DNA of 64,000 nt from NCBI RefSeq assembly GCF_001612685.1, contig NZ_BDAY01000050.1, positions 1-64,000 of the forward strand. The letters run 5' to 3'. The position numbers were made by a program, and so were the translations under genes. The notes beneath the pieces are model-generated. The model was not told the DNA's origin. It saw only the letters and a program-made list of their open reading frames with translations, and did no database searches. Position 1 is the stretch's first letter, and every line of letters begins with the position of its first letter. Below are positions 58,499 through 64,000 of the stretch, in pieces. Source of the stretch: Nocardia altamirensis NBRC 108246. Its GTDB lineage: Bacteria; Actinomycetota; Actinomycetes; Mycobacteriales; Mycobacteriaceae.

Positions 58499-58884
58499 TC
58501 GGGCGCAAGCTACAGCTGATCAGCGTATCCATGGACGCTGTCGGGTCGACGGGCTACCAGTTCGATCCCGAGATCGACTGGCAGGCGAAGGCGCTGTGCT
58601 CCCAGACCGATCCCGAGGCGTTCTTTCCGGAGAAGGGTGGCTCGACCCGGGAAGCCAAACGCGTCTGCATGGGTTGCGAGGTCCGCGACGACTGCCTGGA
58701 CTACGCGCTCAAACACAACGAACGCTTCGGCATCTGGGGCGGGTTGTCCGAGCGCGAGCGCCGTCAGCTGATCAAATCCACCAAGGCCCCGCGCGTCGTC
58801 GATCCCGCCGATGCCCCGCCGCCCGTGCTGGACCCTGCGACCGACCAGCCACCGGCCACGCCCTCACACAAGCAGGCGTCGTGA
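58495..58884 (+). CDS. canonical WhiB-family Fe-S regulator
   Basis: 129 residues from ATG 58495. All WhiB features are present: DWQAKALCSQTDPEAFFPEK, with Cys 35; CMGC with Cys 58 and 61; DDC with Cys 67; then the GIWGG turn and the basic RERRQLIKS DNA-binding patch. The cluster should be a 4Fe-4S. Unlike the WhiB-like gene before eccA, nothing is degenerate. The proline-rich C-terminus is longer than in chromosomal WhiB1-type proteins. It is coupled to both neighbours. Confidence 0.9.
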   Translation: MIGRKLQLISVSMDAVGSTGYQFDPEIDWQAKALCSQTDPEAFFPEKGGSTREAKRVCMGCEVRDDCLDYALKHNERFGIWGGLSERERRQLIKSTKAPRVVDPADAPPPVLDPATDQPPATPSHKQAS

Positions 58885-59123
58885 ACACCGTGCTGGCCTG
58901 GCTGGCCCGGGCGCTGCAGAAACGCTGGTCGGATCGACTGTCCTCCCCCGCGGCGGTGCCCCGGCACAGTTCGCGGCCCGCCGACGCGATCGTGTTCACC
59001 GCGGCCACTGCCGCCGGAGCCGCGCTGGCCATCATCACCACCCTCGCGGCCCGTGTACGAACTACTCGCCCGGACCGGTCCCCGACCGTCGGAGGTCCAG
59101 CACGAGGCGGTGAGTCGTCATGA
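58881..59123 (+). CDS. small membrane protein
   Basis: 80 residues from GTG 58881, overlapping the whiB stop. The N-terminus is amphipathic (VLAWLARALQKRWSDRL). One membrane segment follows (AIVFTAATAAGAALAIITTL), then a basic tail. No family is recognised. It is coupled to the next small gene by ATGA. Confidence 0.55.
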   Translation: MNTVLAWLARALQKRWSDRLSSPAAVPRHSSRPADAIVFTAATAAGAALAIITTLAARVRTTRPDRSPTVGGPARGGESS

Positions 59124-59275
59124 AAGCCATTCTGATGCAACATGATCCAGAGCCCGAACGGGTCGAGCCGCATCCGTGGCGCCCCCACAGCCGCGCAGCG
59201 GCCCTCGCCCAGGTGTTGATGGTGGTGCTGATCGCGGTGTACTTCGTGCTGTGCTGGTCGGGAGCCCAGCCATGA
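59120..59275 (+). CDS. 51-residue membrane peptide
   Basis: ATG 59120 and the TGA at 59273-59275 are both part of ATGA overlaps. The first 30 residues are hydrophilic (MKAILMQHDPEPERVEPHPW) and the rest is one membrane segment (LAQVLMVVLIAVYFVLCW). No family is recognised, but it is clearly coupled into the WhiB operon. Confidence 0.55.
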   Translation: MKAILMQHDPEPERVEPHPWRPHSRAAALAQVLMVVLIAVYFVLCWSGAQP

Positions 59276-59469
59276 GCCCGGGGCCGCATGTGGCCCGCGG
59301 CAGCGGCGGCTGTCTCGGTTCGCTCGTCTGGCCGATACTCCGGCGCCGCGTCGGCGACGCCGGTCAACGACGACGCCGCCGCGGTCACCGGCTGCGGATC
59401 CAGGACCGCGGTGGCGTCGTTGCCTCCCTCGCCGAGCGTGGCGAGTGTTCCCGAGGCGACCTCGCATGA
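59272..59469 (+). CDS. candidate 65-residue basic protein
   Basis: This frame alone connects the ATGA at 59272 with the ATGA at 59466, which is why it is preferred. The product is Gly/Arg-rich (RRRVGDAGQRRRRRGHRLRI). An alternative frame from about 59288 reads like a secreted low-complexity protein but does not fit the junctions. Confidence 0.4.
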   Translation: MSPGPHVARGSGGCLGSLVWPILRRRVGDAGQRRRRRGHRLRIQDRGGVVASLAERGECSRGDLA

Positions 59470-59939
59470 GCGGGCTGTGTCCCCGCTGCTGGACCGAGGG
59501 GATCCTGGCTCCCGAGCACCAGCACGACCAGAGCCGCTACTTCTGGTGCCCGATCGCCAATCGGGCGGTGATCCTCGGCGTCACCGCGATCCGGCTGACC
59601 CGCCCGTGCCGCCTGGTGCTCGTCTCTGCCCGCCCACACACCGCATGCTTGCGCACACGTCACACCCGGCCCAGGCCAACGGCATTCGAACGAGACACCC
59701 TCGACCGCGTCGGGCACCGCGTCCTGGGCGCCGGGTGCGTGGTCGGTAGCGAATTCGACCCCGCGCGAGCAGATCACACCGCTCGGCTCCGGCTCGTTCC
59801 GGTGCGCTGGCCCGGTGACCCGACGGAATGGCTGATCAACCGGCCACTACCGGTACCGGGCCAGACCACGACCAGCGAGCACGTGTGGTGGGCGCGGCTC
59901 TCGCGCCGCGACATCGCCGGGGGCCTCACCGGCTCCTGA
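59466..59939 (+). CDS. hypothetical protein with N-terminal CxxC
   Basis: 157 residues. CPRCWTEGI near the start, with a following His, could be a small zinc site. Then SRYFWCPIANRAVILGVTAI and a strand-rich middle, ending VWWARLSRRDIAGG. It is the last gene of the coupled run from 58163. Function unknown. Confidence 0.5.
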   Translation: MSGLCPRCWTEGILAPEHQHDQSRYFWCPIANRAVILGVTAIRLTRPCRLVLVSARPHTACLRTRHTRPRPTAFERDTLDRVGHRVLGAGCVVGSEFDPARADHTARLRLVPVRWPGDPTEWLINRPLPVPGQTTTSEHVWWARLSRRDIAGGLTGS

Positions 59940-60057
59940 CCACTCAATCCATCTATCCGGTGCCGCCCTGCTCCTCTTTGCCGCACCGGATCCGTCTACC
60001 TCATCGACCGAATCGGCCCATCTGCGAGATGGTCTCGGTTCAGAAGGAGGGATCACC

Positions 60058-60546
60058 ATGTCCCGCAACCTCGTTCGCGCTCTCGTCCGGCACCCCGACG
60101 CACCCGCGCAGCAGTGGCGCCCCGAGGGCACCGCGGCCAACACCTGGGTGGCGCCGTGGTCGCACCAGACCATCACCCACCTCGACCGCACCGTGCACGC
60201 GGCGGGCTGGGACAGCCTGCTCATCGACCCCGACTGCATCGACGGCCGCGCCGACATCGACGATCTGATCGCCTTCCACTACCAGCTGGTGCGTGAACGC
60301 TACGACCGTGCGCTGCAATTGGGCCGGCCGATCCACTACGGCCGCCGCGTGCTGCTCATGCTCGGCGCGCTGCCCCACACCAGTCCGCGCATGCACCAGC
60401 TCGGGGTGATCGCCTGCCACGGCGCACCCGCCGGAATCCACCTTGGGGTGGACCGCCAACTGCACGAGCACACCTCGACGGTGTTTCACCGCTACATCAC
60501 CAGCATGTACACCGGCGCCTCGACACGATCGGTGCGGGCATCATGA
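60058..60546 (+). CDS. hypothetical protein
   Basis: 162 residues with GAAGGAGGG upstream of ATG 60058. Soluble; recognisable only by composition (Trp and His rich: ANTWVAPWSHQTITHLDRTV, DDLIAFHYQLVRERYDRALQ, GVDRQLHEHTSTVFHRYITS). It is coupled by ATGA to the next gene. Confidence 0.55.
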   Translation: MSRNLVRALVRHPDAPAQQWRPEGTAANTWVAPWSHQTITHLDRTVHAAGWDSLLIDPDCIDGRADIDDLIAFHYQLVRERYDRALQLGRPIHYGRRVLLMLGALPHTSPRMHQLGVIACHGAPAGIHLGVDRQLHEHTSTVFHRYITSMYTGASTRSVRAS

Positions 60547-60830
60547 GGACCTCACGGGCACCGTTCGCCGTGCAGGTCCTGCGCGACACCGCCGATGAGG
60601 TCGCCCGCGATCATGCGGCGGCACCGGCCGAACAGATCGCGGTCGTGGCACTGGCGCTGCGCGGGCTCCTCGACGCCTTACTCACCCAGCTCGACGACGG
60701 CCGGATCACCTCAGCACAGCTGATGGAGCTCATCGACCGATCCCTGGAAGACGAGCTCCCGGCCCAACGCTCGGCAGCGCACCACATTTCACCGCTCGAC
60801 CACGTCGTACCCGAGAGCGCATCAAAGTGA
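60543..60830 (+). CDS. small helical protein
   Basis: 95 residues from ATG 60543 (ATGA). It is acidic and all-helical (VQVLRDTADEVARDHAAAPA, VALALRGLLDALLTQLDDGR, LMELIDRSLEDELPAQRSAA). No family is recognised. It may pair with its coupled upstream neighbour. Confidence 0.55.
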   Translation: MRTSRAPFAVQVLRDTADEVARDHAAAPAEQIAVVALALRGLLDALLTQLDDGRITSAQLMELIDRSLEDELPAQRSAAHHISPLDHVVPESASK

Positions 60831-60943
60831 CTGCCGGGCAACAGTTTCCCTCTCCCCGGGCCGCCGTTGGGCCGGGTCAGAGGCCCGCAACGATGTCGCC
60901 GCGCCCGGAATTGCCGATCTTGAGACGGCGTGTCGATCAGTTT

Positions 60944-60971
60944 TTGAAAATGCCTCGAGGCAGGCTATCGA
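60944..60971 (+). promoter_or_regulatory. promoter with palindrome in the spacer
   Basis: TTGAAA (60944-60949), 16 bases, TATCGA (60966-60971). The spacer holds TGCCTCGAGGCA (60951-60962), a perfect 12-base palindrome. The -10 ends only three bases before ATG 60975, so the transcript would be leaderless or the true start lies further in. Confidence 0.5.
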
Positions 60972-60974
60972 ACC

Positions 60975-61478
60975 ATGGCAGCACACTTGCGTGGATTAGG
61001 TGGCAGGCCACCCAGACAAGACGGCCCGAAGTTCCGCACCGTCGGAGCCAACATCCCCGGGACGCTGGCGCGGGCCCTGGGCACGCCAGCCAACAAGACC
61101 GCCCGCTACATCGCCCTGCTCGACGAAGGCCTGGCCGACGCCCAGCGGTTCCCCGATCTACGTGTCCTGCGCGTCACCCGGGGAGACCAGAAGGGCTTCC
61201 AGGTGATCGATCCCGTTGCGCCCGAGGTGAACTACTTGTACTCGGGCCCAGCGAAATACATTTCTGCCGGACTGGCGATCAGCCAGGCCGAGCGCGTACT
61301 CGAGCCCTGCTTTCGCGACGGTCGCCCGGTGCCGGGCATGCCGATCACCATCCGGCTCATCGAGCTGTTCCATCGCGGCTTGCGCAGCTTCGGCGAGCTG
61401 GATCCGGCGGTGTTCCCCAAGGACATCGATCTCGACTTGGAACTCGGCCTCGGACTGGAGGCCACCGGCACGATCTGA
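60975..61478 (+). CDS. hypothetical protein under a palindromic operator
   Basis: 167 residues: FRTVGANIPGTLARALGTPA, NKTARYIALLDEGLADAQRF, then a strand-rich middle (VLRVTRGDQKGFQVIDP) and helical C-terminus (IRLIELFHRGLRSFGELDPA). No HTH is obvious. It may be autoregulated, given the palindrome in its promoter. A terminator-like hairpin follows it. Confidence 0.55.
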   Translation: MAAHLRGLGGRPPRQDGPKFRTVGANIPGTLARALGTPANKTARYIALLDEGLADAQRFPDLRVLRVTRGDQKGFQVIDPVAPEVNYLYSGPAKYISAGLAISQAERVLEPCFRDGRPVPGMPITIRLIELFHRGLRSFGELDPAVFPKDIDLDLELGLGLEATGTI

Positions 61479-61503
61479 GCTGGGCCACACCAACCCATAA
61501 CGC

Positions 61504-61546
61504 GCGAAAACCCCCGCCCGCCGGCCAAAGCAAGGGGGGTTTGCGC
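61504..61546 (+). terminator. terminator-like hairpin
   Basis: AAAACCCCC (61507-61515) pairs with GGGGGGTTT (61534-61542), with flanking GCG and GCGC adding a partial outer stem. It lies 28 bases after the stop at 61478. The loop is long and no T-run follows. Confidence 0.5.
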
Positions 61547-62079
61547 CACACAGACCGCCTCATCCACATTCCGGAGGAGCCCTATGGACCGCCACCTGAC
61601 GCGGGAGCCTGTATGCAGCTTCCGATTGTAGGACAGAAGATCAAGATTTCGGCAGCATCGCGGCCTGGACACGATCATGTCGGCTCGCGGATGCGCTCGA
61701 TGATCGACCTGACCTGGACTTCGACGCGCCGCGACGCATTCACCGCCGCGCCGGTCCACTCCTGCCTCGGCACCGGATGTGACAGCGCCGCCCTCGGCCA
61801 TCACAACCCCGCCAGTACTCGCGGCCACGCGCCGCGCACCCTGCTTCACGCCGATCCGATTCGGCGTCCCCGACCCCGGAAGGAGGCTGTGGCACCGCGC
61901 TGAAATACCCCTGGCGCCCGACACCTAAATCCATAACCGCGCAGCACGCGGGCAGCACGAAATCCCCTGCCAGACAAGGGATTCGATGCTGAGGGGCTGA
62001 CCACCCCTCGGATGCTGACTTCCGGAATCGAGGACCAGTCGATCCCGGGTGCTGCTGACCTCAAATGAGGAGTGCGATC
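61547..62079. other. intergenic region before the replication-like gene; possible origin or control region
   Basis: 533 bases. Open frames around 61613-61903 (plus) are low-complexity and not supported. From 61941 the sequence is structured: GCAGCACG twice (61941, 61952) and inverted as GTGCTGC (62049), GATGCTGA twice (61985, 62011), hairpin AATCCC/GGGATT (61961/61978) and hairpin GAGGGG/CCCCTC (61991/62004). Clustered repeats directly before a replication-like gene suggest an origin or an autoregulatory site. Confidence 0.4.
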
Positions 62080-63360
62080 GTGAACCGCAGCTCCCAGGGT
62101 AACCCATGCCCTTCGGACGGCTCTACCACCAAACCGCCCTCACGCCGGCGCGAACCCGCATCGGCCTACACCCGATCCCGCAATGCCGCAGCGCGCCAGC
62201 GCAAACGGCCCTCACGGCCCCGCAGCGGGCCGCGCGCACGCATCCGCTTCAGCGATGCCGACCTGCTACGTTCGCGGGTCCAGCAGGCCGCTGCGGCGCT
62301 GAAATTGCGCGGTGCCCGCAAACACGTCCTCGCCGCCGCACTTGAGCTGTTATGCGGGTGGTCTCGCCTCAGCGACGACCAGGTCCGCATCCAGCAACTG
62401 ATCCGCCTGTGCGAGATCGCCCACGACCCCAAGACCGTCGGACGCGCCCTGGCTTCCCTGCACCGCGACGAACTGATCACCTACACCCCGGCCCGCGGCC
62501 GCGGCGCCTGCGCGACCCTGGCCATCCACCCACGATTCCTCGACGAAATCACCGAGCTCGAGCGCGACGAATCCGGGCGGGTGATCACCTTTTCCGACGC
62601 GGCCCCTATATCTCTTTCCAAGAAAAACCCCCAAACCCCCCATCGGCTGCGTGACCGGATCGGTCGACCGATTGGGGTAGCGATCAACCCCGCCGACGTC
62701 GCACACGTGCTCTCCAACACCCCCGAGATCTACCGCGACATGCCTTGCCTGCTCCGCGGTCGCCTACGCGCCGAAATACGCCGCTGCCTCGGCCGCGGAT
62801 ACTGCCCCCAGCAGATCCTCGCCATCCTGGCCGCCCCGGTCCCCGCCGAGGTCAAAGCCCCTTTCAAACTCGCCCAGTACCGGCTGCGCCAGAACATGGT
62901 CGGCGCGGGCCCGCGCCTTCGGCCACTGCAACGAGCCTGGGATCGCGCCCATCAGGCCGCCGTCACCGCCCGTGATCGCAGCCTGCGGGAGCGCAAGACC
63001 GACGAGCTGGTCGAGGCCACCACCGCCTCGATCCGTGCCCGGATGTTGCACACCCTGCTGGCCCTGCTTCCCGGCCAGCCCTTCGCCGACGAAACACGCG
63101 CCCTCGTGCACGCCGCCCGCATGGCCTGCCGCGAGTTCCCCGGCCACGGCCTGCGACCCGCGATCCAGCGCTGGCTCCACGCCCATCCCGCCCCCACGGC
63201 CACTCCCCCACCGGCCACCACCGCCGAGGGCACGTGCCTGTTCTGCCACGCCGAGGACGCCCCGATGCGTCCAGAGCTTCCCATCGCGGCGGCGGTCTGC
63301 GAGCCGTGCTGGAGCGCCGAGATGTCCGATCACCCACTGCCCGAGGAGGTCCTGCTCTGA
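62080..63360 (+). CDS. replication-initiator-like protein with winged helix and zinc ribbon
   Basis: 426 residues from GTG 62080 (GAGGAG eight bases upstream; ATG 62065 also possible). The N-terminus is basic. Residues 75-150 form a winged-helix-like unit (HVLAAALELLCGWSRLSDDQ, HDPKTVGRALASLHRDELIT). The middle is helical, and the C-terminus has CLFCHAEDAP and CEPCW, a two-CxxC zinc site. Size, WH fold and the repeat-rich upstream region fit plasmid Rep proteins, but no catalytic motif is visible, so a large transcription regulator remains possible. Confidence 0.5.
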   Translation: MNRSSQGNPCPSDGSTTKPPSRRREPASAYTRSRNAAARQRKRPSRPRSGPRARIRFSDADLLRSRVQQAAAALKLRGARKHVLAAALELLCGWSRLSDDQVRIQQLIRLCEIAHDPKTVGRALASLHRDELITYTPARGRGACATLAIHPRFLDEITELERDESGRVITFSDAAPISLSKKNPQTPHRLRDRIGRPIGVAINPADVAHVLSNTPEIYRDMPCLLRGRLRAEIRRCLGRGYCPQQILAILAAPVPAEVKAPFKLAQYRLRQNMVGAGPRLRPLQRAWDRAHQAAVTARDRSLRERKTDELVEATTASIRARMLHTLLALLPGQPFADETRALVHAARMACREFPGHGLRPAIQRWLHAHPAPTATPPPATTAEGTCLFCHAEDAPMRPELPIAAAVCEPCWSAEMSDHPLPEEVLL

Positions 63361-63533
63361 TGACCGTCACCGTCTACACCAAACCCGCATGCGTCCAATG
63401 CGAGGCCACCTACAAAGCGCTGGCCAAAGCCGGGGTCGACTACCAGGTCATCGACCTGGCCACCGACACCGAAGCCCACACCCAACGAGGCTGGGCCGCC
63501 TACCTCGCCGCCCGACACAAGGAGGACCCGTGA
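63360..63533 (+). CDS. NrdH/glutaredoxin-like protein, truncated
   Basis: 57 residues; ATG 63360 overlaps the upstream stop (TGATG). The N-terminal half is a clean NrdH: VTVYTKPACVQCEATYKALA, with the CVQC redox pair at 11-14, then GVDYQVIDLATDTEA. The family's cis-Pro strand and C-terminal SGFRP motif are missing. The protein ends after AAYLAARHKEDP, about 15-20 residues short. Activity is doubtful, though the CxxC is intact. Confidence 0.75.
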   Translation: MTVTVYTKPACVQCEATYKALAKAGVDYQVIDLATDTEAHTQRGWAAYLAARHKEDP

Positions 63534-63778
63534 CCCCACCGAATATCACCAGCCCGAATATTGCCCCTCCGCCGGTCCCCCGCGCCACGACTGACTCCCG
63601 AACCGCCATTCCGCAGGAATGACATGGAGCCCGAACTCACTGTGCCGCAATCAGGTTCGGACACCCTGACCGGTTCGCCTGTGCTTCCGCCGATGATCCT
63701 GCACCGGCCGCCAGGTCAGCTGTAGCCCCGACGACGACACCCCCGTAAGCCGTCGACCACCCCCAACGAAAGGCACCC
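63534..63778 (+). other. stretch with only micro-ORFs
   Basis: No supported gene. A GTG frame of 30 codons begins at 63530 (overlapping the NrdH-like stop as GTGA) and ends at 63622, and a 33-codon frame starts at ATG 63624. Both are Pro/Thr-rich and may be spacer. Confidence 0.3.
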
Positions 63779-63850
63779 GTGTCGAACACCGCCAGTTTCG
63801 CCGCCATCACCCACCTGCCGGTCATCCGGCCGCCCGAGGAGCCCGATTGA
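63779..63850 (+). CDS. candidate 23-residue micro-ORF
   Basis: GTG 63779 follows GAAAGGCACCC. The peptide begins MSNTASFAAITHLPVI, and the TGA at 63848-63850 overlaps the ATG of the next gene (TGATG). It is probably a coupling leader if translated. Confidence 0.3.
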   Translation: MSNTASFAAITHLPVIRPPEEPD

Positions 63851-64000
63851 TGCCCAGAAAACCCGAAATCCCCTTCGACAAGACCCTGGCCCAGCGGGCC
63901 GCCACCGTAGCTGGATGGCCCGGTGTCGCGCTGGCCCGCATCCACCTCAACGATCACCCGGTCTACCCGATCATCGACGCGCTGCACGCCGACTGGGACC
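63850..64000 (+). CDS. hypothetical protein, 3' end cut by window edge
   Basis: 50 codons are visible from ATG 63850 and remain open to the edge: MPRKPEIPFDKTLAQRAATV, then GWPGVALARIHLNDHPVYPI. The start overlaps a micro-ORF stop. No family can be called from this fragment. Confidence 0.5.
   Translation, partial: MPRKPEIPFDKTLAQRAATVAGWPGVALARIHLNDHPVYPIIDALHADWD

Noticed and set aside
61613..61903. 96-codon plus-strand ORF starting MQLPIVGQKIKIS
   Set aside because: No ribosome-binding site at its ATG, the C-terminal half is low-complexity, and no neighbour coupling is seen.
61232..61924. 230-codon minus-strand ORF opposite the 60975 gene
   Set aside because: Most of it is antisense to a better supported gene and its terminator; composition is Arg/Gly-rich as expected for a shadow frame.
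62600..62620. CCCCTATATCTC as a third copy of the bipartite promoter
   Set aside because: Only the -10-like block matches; the AGGTGACGGAATCG block is absent upstream, and the site is inside the replication-like gene.
1..64000. CRISPR arrays, tRNA, rRNA, insertion-sequence ends, integrase or attachment sites
   Set aside because: No regularly spaced repeats, no conserved RNA-gene sequence, no transposase motif and no integrase were seen while reading; absence at this level does not exclude short att sites.

Overview
The window is a high-GC actinobacterial accessory region, most like a Nocardia-type member of the Mycobacteriales. This is inferred from an ESX (type VII) locus with PE, PPE, EspG and MycP genes, WhiB proteins, an Scr1-like XRE/DUF397 pair and a DUF4254 protein. 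It looks like part of a conjugative plasmid or integrative element. It pairs a type IV-like mating apparatus with a complete type VII secretion system, as described for mycobacterial plasmids of the pRAW type. No relaxase, integrase, tRNA, rRNA, CRISPR array or recognisable insertion sequence was seen.

1-9324 (minus strand): a long, tightly packed operon, many of whose junctions are 4-base ATGA or GTGA overlaps. From promoter to distal end it holds a hypothetical gene, a DUF4254 protein, small membrane proteins, a helical protein with a paralogue at 56863, a stand-alone condensation-domain protein with a degenerate active site, a 27-codon micro-ORF, a BadF/NAGK-type sugar kinase, a degenerate inositol-monophosphatase-like protein, a 55-residue membrane peptide, a secreted alpha/beta hydrolase and several unknowns. 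A previously unlisted partial gene (1-912) runs off the left edge. 9643-10890 is the XRE/DUF397 regulatory pair, read divergently.

11085-13096 (minus): a membrane-anchored discoidin-like protein and a sigma-70-like factor. 13920-25383 (plus): the mating operon, with TcpC/VirB8-like, small membrane subunits, VirB4-like ATPase, VirB6-like polytopic protein, two wall-acting proteins and an FtsK/TcpA-type coupling ATPase. 25461-28911: a coiled-coil protein, an intact NlpC/P60 hydrolase and a proline-rich protein. 28948-32471 (minus): a CpnT-N-like secreted-effector candidate and two paralogous anchored proteins.

32816-37834: an Esp-like accessory operon of two EspC/PE-like proteins with YxxxD tails, an EspB-like PE-PPE fusion, a BTAD protein and two YbaB-fold proteins. 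38030-54926: a divergent WhiB, then the ESX core eccA-eccB-eccC-PE-PPE-esx-esx-espG-eccD-mycP-eccE. 54951-56522: a tandem EspR-like regulator and a secreted trypsin-like protease.

56863-64000: the helical paralogue, a GntR repressor, a coupled operon of small proteins including a canonical WhiB, a structured repeat-rich region and a replication-initiator-like gene, an NrdH-like remnant and a gene running off the right edge.

Two regulatory signals stand out. A 16-base dyad (consensus GTCnCAYnRGTGGGAY) occurs six times, each in front of an ESX or accessory gene. A bipartite promoter-like element, AGGTGACGGAATCG-N9-CGCGCCTATATC, occurs with identical spacing in front of both the mating operon and the WhiB operon, suggesting that the two are co-regulated.
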